DNA from: CAZPWF01 sp964610775
Lineage (GTDB): Bacteria; Patescibacteriota; Saccharimonadia; Saccharimonadales; JACQNP01
Assembly: GCA_964610775.1 (NCBI GenBank)
Contig: CAZSZC010000005.1
Coordinates: 1 to 48,109, forward strand
Direction of reading: 5' to 3'
Length of the DNA stretch: 48,109 nt
Shown here in pieces: positions 32,140-39,212 of this stretch. Within the stretch, counting starts at the first letter, position 1. Every line of letters begins with the position of its first letter. A model generated the notes under the pieces. It did no database searches, was not told the origin of the DNA, and was given only the letters and a program-made list of their open reading frames with translations. The translations under genes and the position numbers were made by a program.

Positions 32140-33966
32140 ATGAAAATAAACAGAGCTTGTTTGCTCATCTCGCTAAGTTTTTTAACGTCAGTAATGCTGC
32201 CGGTGATTCGCTTTGGTATTGCTTCTGCTGCTACTCTGGAAGTTAATTCTGTTGGCGATTCTGTGGACATTAATCCAGGTGATGGATTTTGTGATGACGG
32301 TGCTGGTAATTGTACGTTAAGGGCCGCCATAGATGAGGCAAATGCTAATGTTGGAGCGGATACGATAAACTTCAATATCTCTGGTTCGGGTGTGCATACA
32401 ATAACTCCAGTCACTCAACTACCAGACATAACTGACGACGTGACCATAGACGGTTCGACACAGCCGGGTTCAAATTGTGGGACTTTGGTACCGACTAACT
32501 TACCTGCCAGTATTAACAGTCCACATATCTTGAAAATTGAAATAGATGCAAACAGCGTTAGTAAAGGCTTTGTGACTTACGCAAATACTACAATAATTCG
32601 CGGATTTGTTATTAGGGGCGCCAGTAACACTCAAATTGATGGTGGTGGAAATAGTCTGAAGATTGAATGTAATTATATCGGTACAGACGTAAATGGCAGT
32701 AGCAGCGGGCAGGTTACATTACCAACTGGGATCACTAGTAATTCTAATAACGGAATAATACAAAACAATCTAATCAGCGGCAACAATGTTGGGGTAAATG
32801 TAAATTCTAGCGAGACAGTACGAGATAACCTTATAGGTACAAATGCCACAGGACTTTCTGCATTAGCAAATCACTCCAATGGTGTCATCGATAATAGTGG
32901 TTACGGCACTGTCATTAATCACAATATAATTGCCGGCAACGAATATAGTGGCGTATACCTTAATGGTGCAAACTCGGTCGTCGTGAAGGGCAATATGATA
33001 GGTTTAAATCTAAAAGGCTTGCCCCTCGGCAACGGTAAAGACGGTATTGAAGTTTTTTCAAGTAATGACTTTGTTATTGGAGGCACAACCAAAGGTGAGG
33101 GTAATGTAGTATCCGCTAACTCAAATAATGGTGTGCATGTATATAGTAATTGTAGCGGTAGTGGCGTTTCGAGTGGTGGCAGTATATTCGGTAACTATAT
33201 TGGTTCGAGGCCTGATGCTAGTTTGAGTACAGGCTACGGTAATAATATGGCTGGAATTGAGGTAAATGAATTTCAAAGTTCATGCGGATCAGTTTATAAA
33301 CATCAAATTGGTGGAGACAATAAAGGTCAACCAAATGTGATCGCAGGAAATGTTAAGCAGGGGATATTAGTTCATCAAGATCAAAATCACGATGTTTTCA
33401 GTATCGTAATAATAAGTAATAGCATTTTTGGTAATGGTGGCTTGGGTATAGATTTGGCCGCTGATTATGACAACAATAGTGGAATTGCCGACTTAGACCT
33501 CGGACCAAATCCCATAAACAATTTACCAATAACTTATCCTACAACATACGGTAATTATTACTTAAATAGGCCAGTCATAAATTCTTCGAGTTTTTCTGAC
33601 GATAAGCTAACAATTAACTATAGCTTTTCGGCTAATACCGTTCAGGACAGTGGCGATATTAAACTCCATCCAACAGATTTGATTGGTTACCGACTAGATT
33701 TTTATCTTAACGACAAACAGACTGATGGCTCCTATAGTGGATATGCCCAGGGCCAGGAGCATATCGGGTCATTTATTGTGGATGGATCCGCAATAAATTC
33801 TGAACACACATTCACGAGCGTGTTGAACCCAGGATATGGTAAATATATCACCGCAACAGCAACTGTGTTATGGAAAAAAATTCCAGATGATCAAAATACT
33901 AATTGCCATGATCGCGTAGGAAATGGGCCACCATACTACGAAAGCACTAACGGATGTCCTAATTAG
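32140..33966 (+). CDS. Secreted CSLREA-domain beta-helix surface protein
   Basis: 608 residues. A signal peptide (about 1-30, ending near IASAA) is followed by a CSLREA-type segment (VNSVGDSVDIN ... CTLRAAIDEANAN, about 34-68). A right-handed beta-helix follows (about 90-440) with Asn/Gly-rich turns such as IIQNNLISGNN and VIDNSGYGTVINHNIIAGN. The last 150 residues form a separate domain. Cysteines are few and paired. The C-terminus has no sorting signal, so it is released or held by others. It begins the surface cluster that contains an LAXTG protein and a sortase. Confidence 0.85.
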   Translation: MKINRACLLISLSFLTSVMLPVIRFGIASAATLEVNSVGDSVDINPGDGFCDDGAGNCTLRAAIDEANANVGADTINFNISGSGVHTITPVTQLPDITDDVTIDGSTQPGSNCGTLVPTNLPASINSPHILKIEIDANSVSKGFVTYANTTIIRGFVIRGASNTQIDGGGNSLKIECNYIGTDVNGSSSGQVTLPTGITSNSNNGIIQNNLISGNNVGVNVNSSETVRDNLIGTNATGLSALANHSNGVIDNSGYGTVINHNIIAGNEYSGVYLNGANSVVVKGNMIGLNLKGLPLGNGKDGIEVFSSNDFVIGGTTKGEGNVVSANSNNGVHVYSNCSGSGVSSGGSIFGNYIGSRPDASLSTGYGNNMAGIEVNEFQSSCGSVYKHQIGGDNKGQPNVIAGNVKQGILVHQDQNHDVFSIVIISNSIFGNGGLGIDLAADYDNNSGIADLDLGPNPINNLPITYPTTYGNYYLNRPVINSSSFSDDKLTINYSFSANTVQDSGDIKLHPTDLIGYRLDFYLNDKQTDGSYSGYAQGQEHIGSFIVDGSAINSEHTFTSVLNPGYGKYITATATVLWKKIPDDQNTNCHDRVGNGPPYYESTNGCPN

Positions 33967-33973
33967 ATTAGCC

Positions 33974-34285
33974 ATGACATATAAATTTATAAGAACACTA
34001 ATCACGACTAACTTAATTACCGTTGTGGCTCTGCTTATTATCATTACACCAATAGCTAAAGCCGCTGAGATCACGCCAGACCCCTCAACCTACAGCTACG
34101 GTTCGACATCTGAGTTTTCTCAATCAAAAGAATTAAAGAACACAACTCCATCGTTGTTGGCAAATACAGGCGAAAACATATTGCCGTTAATTTTTTCTGG
34201 TATTGGGCTAGTATCACTAGCTTTATTTATTAAAATAAACAAACGTCACAAGTTATATAAATACAAAAATAATGATCAAATATAG
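33974..34285 (+). CDS. Small wall-anchored protein with an LAXTG sorting signal
   Basis: 103 residues: a signal peptide (about 1-31, ending KAAEI), a short Ser/Thr/Tyr-rich stretch, then LANTGEN at about 66-72, a hydrophobic helix (about 73-92) and a basic tail (KINKRHKLYKYK). This is a complete cell-wall sorting signal of the LAXTG type, which class E sortases recognise. It overlaps the downstream sortase by 14 nt, so the sortase probably handles it. The mature part is only about 40 residues, too short for a classic adhesin; it may be a linker or peptide display unit. Confidence 0.8.
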   Translation: MTYKFIRTLITTNLITVVALLIIITPIAKAAEITPDPSTYSYGSTSEFSQSKELKNTTPSLLANTGENILPLIFSGIGLVSLALFIKINKRHKLYKYKNNDQI

Positions 34286-34862
34286 TATAGGTAAAAGGTC
34301 GGGTAGATATTATATACACAGAAGGACAGTATTTAATGTTGTCTCGACATTATTTCTGATTACCGGGGCATATATATTGTTATTAACTCAGTCTCCTGTC
34401 ATGAATGTCGGCACAGATATCGTTAATTCTAAAGTTGAGGCTAAAATACCAGTTAGTGTTAATGCCTTAAAGATTCCCAAACTTGGAGTTAGTACTCCTT
34501 ACTATTCCGGAAATCAGTCAGTGCTTGAAAAAGGTGCGTGGCATCGTTTTCCGGATAGGGGTAATCCGTCCATAGGTGGAAACTTTATATTGAGCGCACA
34601 CCGATTTAATCTAGGTTTAACACCTCAAAGAACTAAAGCGAAGTCTCCCTTTTATAAAATCGACAAGTTAGAAATTGGTGACGATATCTATGTAACTTAC
34701 GACAACAAAGATTATCACTATAAAGTTGATCGTATATATGACGTAGCAAGATCAGCGACCGAAATAGAGGCACCATCGAATGAGGCAAAACTTACCTTGT
34801 ATAGCTGCTCATTATTGGGCGAAAAAAACGGCCGGGTCGTAGTAGAAGCAAAACCGGTATAG
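34272..34862 (+). CDS. Class E-like sortase of the surface cluster
   Basis: 196 residues: a basic N-terminus, one transmembrane helix (about 20-42) and the sortase domain (about 62-196). The catalytic residues are His in LSAHRFNLG (about 109), Cys in LYSCSLLG (about 178) and Arg in NGRVVVEA (about 187). The N-terminal LKIPKLGVSTPYYSG strand is typical. It is coupled to the LAXTG protein by a 14-nt overlap, the best evidence for its substrate. It is distinct from the sortase at 15.4 kb: no long N-terminal extension. Confidence 0.88.
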   Translation: MIKYSIGKRSGRYYIHRRTVFNVVSTLFLITGAYILLLTQSPVMNVGTDIVNSKVEAKIPVSVNALKIPKLGVSTPYYSGNQSVLEKGAWHRFPDRGNPSIGGNFILSAHRFNLGLTPQRTKAKSPFYKIDKLEIGDDIYVTYDNKDYHYKVDRIYDVARSATEIEAPSNEAKLTLYSCSLLGEKNGRVVVEAKPV

Positions 34863-34897
34863 ATTAATACATAATCGACCATACTACAATAAAGTAG

Positions 34898-34903
34898 TAC
34901 AAT
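34898..34903 (+). promoter_or_regulatory. -10 element of the CAP gene, leaderless spacing
   Basis: TACAAT, 7 nt before the ATG at 34911. A second TACAAT occurs at 34885-34890. Confidence 0.55.
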
Positions 34904-34910
34904 ATCCCAC

Positions 34911-35471
34911 ATGTTGAATAGAGTAAGGAGCTTAGGGTTATTGATTAACCTAGTCTACATATTGTTTGTGATGATTTATTCGGGACATATGCTCTACTTT
35001 AAAGATAGTGTTAGGCCTCAGGTTTTGGCTGCTTCTTCAAGCATTAGTAATACAGAAATATTACCCAATAAAACAGAAAGAGAAGTTGCTGAACTGGTAA
35101 ATAAAAATAGATTAGACAGTAATTTGCCAGCACTAAGAATTGATGAGCAGCTTCAAAGGGTTGCAAAGGAGCGTGCCAATGATATGGCGACCTCACATTA
35201 TTACGGGCATAGAAGTCCAGGCGGAAAATACTACTTTGATTTACTAGACCAAAAATTTAAAGATGGATATAGTTGCGAAAACCTTGAATTAGAATTCATT
35301 AATAATAGTGAACTTTTTGTCGGTCAGTGGATGTCGAGCCAAAAGCACCAAGATTGTTTACTTAATAACTCCGTAAACAGCGCTGGTTATTCATATACAG
35401 AACTGGAGTATGGTGAGTCTCAGCATATATATACAGCGTATTTAGTAGTGGCTATATACGCCAATAACTAA
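34911..35471 (+). CDS. Secreted CAP-domain (SCP/PR-1-like) protein
   Basis: 186 residues: a signal anchor (about 8-30), then a CAP domain (about 55-185). Its marks are ELVNKNRLDSNLPAL, ERANDMATSHYYGHRSPGGKYYFDLL, the CENLELEF segment and GQWMSSQKHQDCLLN. His, Glu and His positions of the CAP cavity appear present. Bacterial CAP proteins act outside the cell, some on lipids or peptidoglycan; the target is unknown. It follows the sortase pair and its own leaderless-type promoter. Confidence 0.85.
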   Translation: MLNRVRSLGLLINLVYILFVMIYSGHMLYFKDSVRPQVLAASSSISNTEILPNKTEREVAELVNKNRLDSNLPALRIDEQLQRVAKERANDMATSHYYGHRSPGGKYYFDLLDQKFKDGYSCENLELEFINNSELFVGQWMSSQKHQDCLLNNSVNSAGYSYTELEYGESQHIYTAYLVVAIYANN

Positions 35472-35473
35472 TA

Positions 35474-35511
35474 GTTTTCTACTATCAATTAGGTTTTCTA
35501 CTATCAATTAG
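35474..35511 (+). repeat. Perfect tandem duplication of a 19-bp unit
   Basis: GTTTTCTACTATCAATTAG occurs twice head to tail (35474-35492, 35493-35511), just upstream of the -10 at 35523. It fills the -35 region, so it is either a recent slip duplication or a two-site operator. Confidence 0.85.
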
Positions 35512-35522
35512 TATAAATGGTC

Positions 35523-35528
35523 TACAAT
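35523..35528 (+). promoter_or_regulatory. -10 element, leaderless spacing, decides the start
   Basis: TACAAT, 6 nt before the ATG at 35535. It would exclude the in-frame ATG at 35517. Confidence 0.55.
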
Positions 35529-35534
35529 ATAAAT

Positions 35535-36167
35535 ATGGATGGTCGGGGTTATTATGGTGTTCATAAGAAAAAGCCGGCGAGGGATTTTCTAAAACCAAGT
35601 GTAGGGGAGATAACTTTTTCATTATTTGCATCGTTAGGTGTTATATTGGTTGCTAACATTAAGACCGTTATAGGTACACTGGCTGAATTCCCTCATGGTT
35701 CATCAACTCCTTCTCAAATCCTAACTTCTCAGTTAGCCATATTCGAGAAACAGCTCCCGTCAATATTATTAGTATGGGTCTCCGTAGTTCTGACTATAGT
35801 CAGTCTTGTATATATAGTTAGTTGGTCAATAAGCTATTTGCGCAGCTCAAGAAACTCACACAGAGATGATCTGGCTAAATTACAAACAAAAAAATCAAAA
35901 GGAAGCTATTGGCATACAAAGACATCAATAAGAGTTCTATTGATATGTAGTTTTATTTTTATAATAGCAATGTTTGTGGCTGGTTTCTTCGTCGTCCCGA
36001 TCATGGGCATGCTGGTTAAGATGACACTTTACAACGTTAATAATATCTATGATTATAAATTTATGGGTGCAGCACTTGTGCTGGGTATGCTGTATATTTA
36101 TATTCTCCGAAGATCAGGTCGTTTAGCAAGACGAAGTTTTAGCATGAATTTCGCAGCAACCGATTAG
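35535..36167 (+). CDS. Unknown four-helix membrane protein
   Basis: 210 residues. A Tyr/Gly/Lys-rich start (MDGRGYYGVHKKK) precedes four transmembrane helices (about 24-42, 70-95, 133-160 and 168-190) and a basic loop of about 30 residues between helices 2 and 3. The C-terminus is basic. No family recognised. It lies between the CAP and the phytol-kinase-like genes in the surface cluster. The upstream ATG (35517) is rejected because the -10 element overlaps it. Confidence 0.6.
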   Translation: MDGRGYYGVHKKKPARDFLKPSVGEITFSLFASLGVILVANIKTVIGTLAEFPHGSSTPSQILTSQLAIFEKQLPSILLVWVSVVLTIVSLVYIVSWSISYLRSSRNSHRDDLAKLQTKKSKGSYWHTKTSIRVLLICSFIFIIAMFVAGFFVVPIMGMLVKMTLYNVNNIYDYKFMGAALVLGMLYIYILRRSGRLARRSFSMNFAATD

Positions 36168-36201
36168 TAAAAATCGATGAACTATATTCAATTGGGTTAT
36201 G

Positions 36202-36207
36202 TACAAT
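36202..36207 (+). promoter_or_regulatory. -10-like TACAAT overlapping the first candidate ATG
   Basis: It ends 10 nt before the ATG at 36218 and overlaps the ATG at 36206, so if it is used, translation must begin at 36218. Confidence 0.4.
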
Positions 36208-36217
36208 GATGTCTAGC

Positions 36218-36871
36218 ATGATTGAAATGTTTATAACGCTTTTAGTAATTGCGGCTGCACTTGGTTTCACCGAATTACTTGTTAGAAATAAAATCTTTGG
36301 CGGTGAGTTAAGTAGAAAATTTATACATATTGTTGTCGGAACCTTCATTGCTACCTGGGCTTATTATCTTACGAAACAGCAAATTCAAATACTCAGCGCT
36401 TTATTACTTGTGGGTGTAGTTATGTCCCAAAGATTAAAAGTCTTTAATTCGGTACATGGCATTAGCCGACGAACATTGGGTGAACCGCTATTTGCATTTA
36501 GTGTTGGTATGGTTGCTACTTTTGCGACTCAGCCATGGATCTACGCTGTCGCCATATTACATATGAGTCTAGCTGATGGTTTCGCAGCAATTATTGGTAC
36601 AAAATTTGGTAAATCTAATGGTTATAGTATTTTTGGTCAACACAAAACGATAATTGGCAGTATGACCTTTTTCGTTATTTCGAGTTTTATAGTCGCTTTT
36701 GTAATTCTTGCTCCAACTACCGGAATTAGCTCTTCAGCTTGGCCACTGTTAGTCTGGTTGCCAATCCTAGCGACACTTACAGAAAATTTGGCTGTATACG
36801 GGATAGACAATATTGCCGTGCCATTGCTGGTTATGGCTTGCCTAGAATTTGCCTTGATTACATACAATTAA
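36218..36871 (+). CDS. Phytol/dolichol-kinase-like (SEC59/VTE5/DGK1) membrane enzyme
   Basis: 217 residues from the ATG at 36218; two closer ATGs at 36206 and 36209 would add four residues. Six or seven transmembrane helices. Motifs of the CTP-dependent lipid kinase family are seen: LSRKFIHIVVGT, HMSLADGFAAIIGTKFGK, HKTIIGSMTFF and LTENLAVYGIDNIAVPL. Members phosphorylate polyprenols, phytol or diacylglycerol. Here a polyprenol or diacylglycerol for envelope synthesis is likely. It converges on the P-type ATPase gene with a 4-nt overlap. Confidence 0.82.
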   Translation: MIEMFITLLVIAAALGFTELLVRNKIFGGELSRKFIHIVVGTFIATWAYYLTKQQIQILSALLLVGVVMSQRLKVFNSVHGISRRTLGEPLFAFSVGMVATFATQPWIYAVAILHMSLADGFAAIIGTKFGKSNGYSIFGQHKTIIGSMTFFVISSFIVAFVILAPTTGISSSAWPLLVWLPILATLTENLAVYGIDNIAVPLLVMACLEFALITYN

Positions 36872-38712
36872 GCAGTTTTTTTCTTCGGTGAAGTATGAGC
36901 GCGTAATGCGTAAACAATCACAATAATGTCGACAACTTCTTGTATTGCTGCTCCTTGTATGGCCTTAAACTTACCCGTGGCAAAAATAAACATCAACCCG
37001 ATACTAATAGTTATGCCAATAAGAATTGCTTGGCGGGCTATAGAGAAAGTTCTTTTGGCAATGGCTACGCTCGATGCAACTCGAGATACATCGTCAAGCA
37101 TAATTACTATATCGGCAGATTCGCTAGCTGCGGTTGATCCACGAGCCCCTAGTGCTATACCTACATCTGCTGCTGTCAAAACTGGCGCATCATTTACTCC
37201 ATCGCCAACAAATGCCACCGGTTTATAGTCAACCTGTTCTACGGCATGAATTTTATCGGCAGGTAAACACTCCGCTACTACTTTTTCAATACCTACTTGT
37301 TTGGCAATTTTCTTTGCTGTTGCTTCGTTATCACCAGTCACCATCAGGGTGTGCTTAATCTTAAGTCTGGTTAGGGCGCTTATCATGGCTTTGCTTTCTG
37401 GGCGTATTTTATCTGCGAAAGTTATGAAGCCAATAAGTTCTTTGTTGACGGCAATAAAAGTCGCTGTTTGTCCGGCGCCCTTTGATAGAGATTTGGGTAT
37501 TTCGATGCCGTGTTCTTTTAATAGACTCAACCTTCCCATTACTATGGTTTTGCCTTGCAGCCTTCCATAGATACCCATTCCAGCTTTTTCTTGAATTTGT
37601 TTTGCACGATTAACTTTTATTTTTTGGCTAGTAGCTTGGTTGGTTATGGCTTGCGATAAGATGTGGGTTGAATTACTAGCCAGAGCCGCTGCTGATGATA
37701 GTACATCGTCGGCAGTGTGGTTACCTAATGACTTAACATTTTCTACTTCAGGTATGCCTTGAGTAAGGGTGCCCGTTTTATCAAAAGCGATGGTTTTTAT
37801 CTCAGCCAGTCTTTCCATAGCTGAGCCGGTTTTGACTATTATACCGTGTCGAGCTGCTCGACTCATGCCAGACACTAGGGCTATTGGTGCACCCAATAAA
37901 AGAGGGCAAGGAGTAGCTACGACTATAACTTCCAGAAATCTAACAGGATCTCCAGACATGACCCACGCCGTTCCAGCGATCAAATAGGCGATGATAGTAA
38001 ATGGAATACTATAACGATCGGCTAGTCTAACGAATGGCGCCTGGCTTGCCGCAGCTGATTTGACCAACTTAACTATTTGTTGATATTGACTATCCTCTGC
38101 ACTACTCGTTGCTTTAATCAATACTTTTCCATCGGTATTGATTGACCCACTCAAAAGGGTATCGCCTACTGATTTTTCTACAGGCAGACTCTCGCCAGTT
38201 AGGCTAGCTTCATCAAAGCTTGATTCTCCCTCAATTATTTGGCCGTCAACTGGCACTACTTCGCCCGGTAGAATAATCACTTTATCACCTACAGATACGG
38301 CGCTGGCTTTAATATCGACTACTTTGCCGCCTTTTTGAATATGGGCTTTTGTTGGTTTGCGTTTTAGGAGGTTCGTCAGTTCGACCTTTGCTCTACCTTC
38401 GGCGTAATCTTCGAGCGCTTCACCACCGGTTAACATCAACACGATAACCATTCCTGCCCAGTATTCACCTAAAACTACAGAAGTAATAATGGCGGTAAGT
38501 GCCAGCACGTCAACTCCGAAACCGCCAGAGCGTAGAGTTTGGATCATTCCCCAGGCTAGGGGTATTGATGCAATTATTGCAGTTGTTCCCAAAAGTATAT
38601 TTGTGGCGGTTTTCTTGCCGATGACACTAAGAACCAAACTGATAATGATAACAATAATTACAAGAAGTAATTGAGTGTAATTTTTAGCAAAGGATAACAA
38701 TCGTTTTTTCAT
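36868..38712 (-). CDS. P1B-type heavy-metal-transporting ATPase
   Basis: 614 residues, no N-terminal metal-binding domain. Actuator motif SLTGESLPVEK, ion-site motif VATPCPLLLGAP (TPC class rather than CPC), phosphorylation motif AFDKTGTLTQG, hinge VGDGVNDAPVL. The usual HP motif reads STHILSQA, with Ile in place of Pro. It exports or imports a transition metal; TPC-class specificity is not settled. Start supported by AAGGAG and GGAG upstream and by an extended -10 at 38754-38762. Confidence 0.92.
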   Translation of the reverse strand: MKKRLLSFAKNYTQLLLVIIVIIISLVLSVIGKKTATNILLGTTAIIASIPLAWGMIQTLRSGGFGVDVLALTAIITSVVLGEYWAGMVIVLMLTGGEALEDYAEGRAKVELTNLLKRKPTKAHIQKGGKVVDIKASAVSVGDKVIILPGEVVPVDGQIIEGESSFDEASLTGESLPVEKSVGDTLLSGSINTDGKVLIKATSSAEDSQYQQIVKLVKSAAASQAPFVRLADRYSIPFTIIAYLIAGTAWVMSGDPVRFLEVIVVATPCPLLLGAPIALVSGMSRAARHGIIVKTGSAMERLAEIKTIAFDKTGTLTQGIPEVENVKSLGNHTADDVLSSAAALASNSTHILSQAITNQATSQKIKVNRAKQIQEKAGMGIYGRLQGKTIVMGRLSLLKEHGIEIPKSLSKGAGQTATFIAVNKELIGFITFADKIRPESKAMISALTRLKIKHTLMVTGDNEATAKKIAKQVGIEKVVAECLPADKIHAVEQVDYKPVAFVGDGVNDAPVLTAADVGIALGARGSTAASESADIVIMLDDVSRVASSVAIAKRTFSIARQAILIGITISIGLMFIFATGKFKAIQGAAIQEVVDIIVIVYALRAHTSPKKKTA

Positions 38713-38753
38713 TCGTCTCCAAACTCCTTAATAGATATAAAACTCTGTAAGTA

Positions 38754-38762
38754 ATTATAGCA
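38754..38762 (-). promoter_or_regulatory. Extended -10 of the metal ATPase gene
   Basis: TGC then TATAAT on the minus strand, about 40 nt before the ATG; the leader carries two GGAG-type ribosome sites. Confidence 0.55.
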
Positions 38763-38821
38763 ATTGTATGTTAAAAAGTGCTCAACAATTTATGTCAGTG
38801 CTACAGAAGTATCATATCTGA

Positions 38822-38827
38822 TACAAT
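38822..38827 (+). promoter_or_regulatory. -10 element of the Clp operon, leaderless spacing
   Basis: TACAAT, 7 nt before the ATG at 38835; it rules out the in-frame ATG at 38778. Confidence 0.55.
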
Positions 38828-38834
38828 ACTGCTT

Positions 38835-39212
38835 ATGGTCGTCTTTTTATGTTTGCGCTGGTGGTATGGTCAGGGCTGGATGTGGATTTGGAATAAGTTG
38901 CTGGTTGAAAGACTTATTTGGATTAACGAGGTTTTTTCTACTTCTGACATGCTGAGGACCTTATTTGCTCCCTATAAACAGACATACGCTGGCGGTTCTC
39001 GGGGCGCAATCGGCGATCAACTTCGTGCATTTGCGGACAGATCAATCTCCAGAGTTATTGGTGCTTTTATTAGACTTGCTTTAGTTCTGGTAGCTACACT
39101 CGGAGCGCTGTTAACAATATTACTCGCAGCACTAACTATGTTGATATGGCCTTTCCTACCCGTTACTTCAGTAATTGCAATTATCTGTGGCATTCTTGGA
39201 GTCGGTTTATGA
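38835..39212 (+). CDS. Small membrane protein coupled to the membrane Clp ATPase
   Basis: 125 residues. An amphipathic Trp-rich start (LRWWYGQGWMWIWNK) is followed by a soluble stretch (SDMLRTLFAPYKQTYAGGSRG) and two or three C-terminal transmembrane helices (about 70-122). The stop overlaps the next ATG by 4 nt (ATGA), so the two are made together. Family not recognised. It may be an adaptor or assembly partner for the AAA+ protein. Start set by the -10 element at 38822. Confidence 0.68.
   Translation: MVVFLCLRWWYGQGWMWIWNKLLVERLIWINEVFSTSDMLRTLFAPYKQTYAGGSRGAIGDQLRAFADRSISRVIGAFIRLALVLVATLGALLTILLAALTMLIWPFLPVTSVIAIICGILGVGL

Noticed and set aside
33923..33973. CSLREA protein and LAXTG protein as one gene split by a frameshift
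   Set aside because: The second gene has its own ATG and complete signal peptide, so it is an independent secreted protein.
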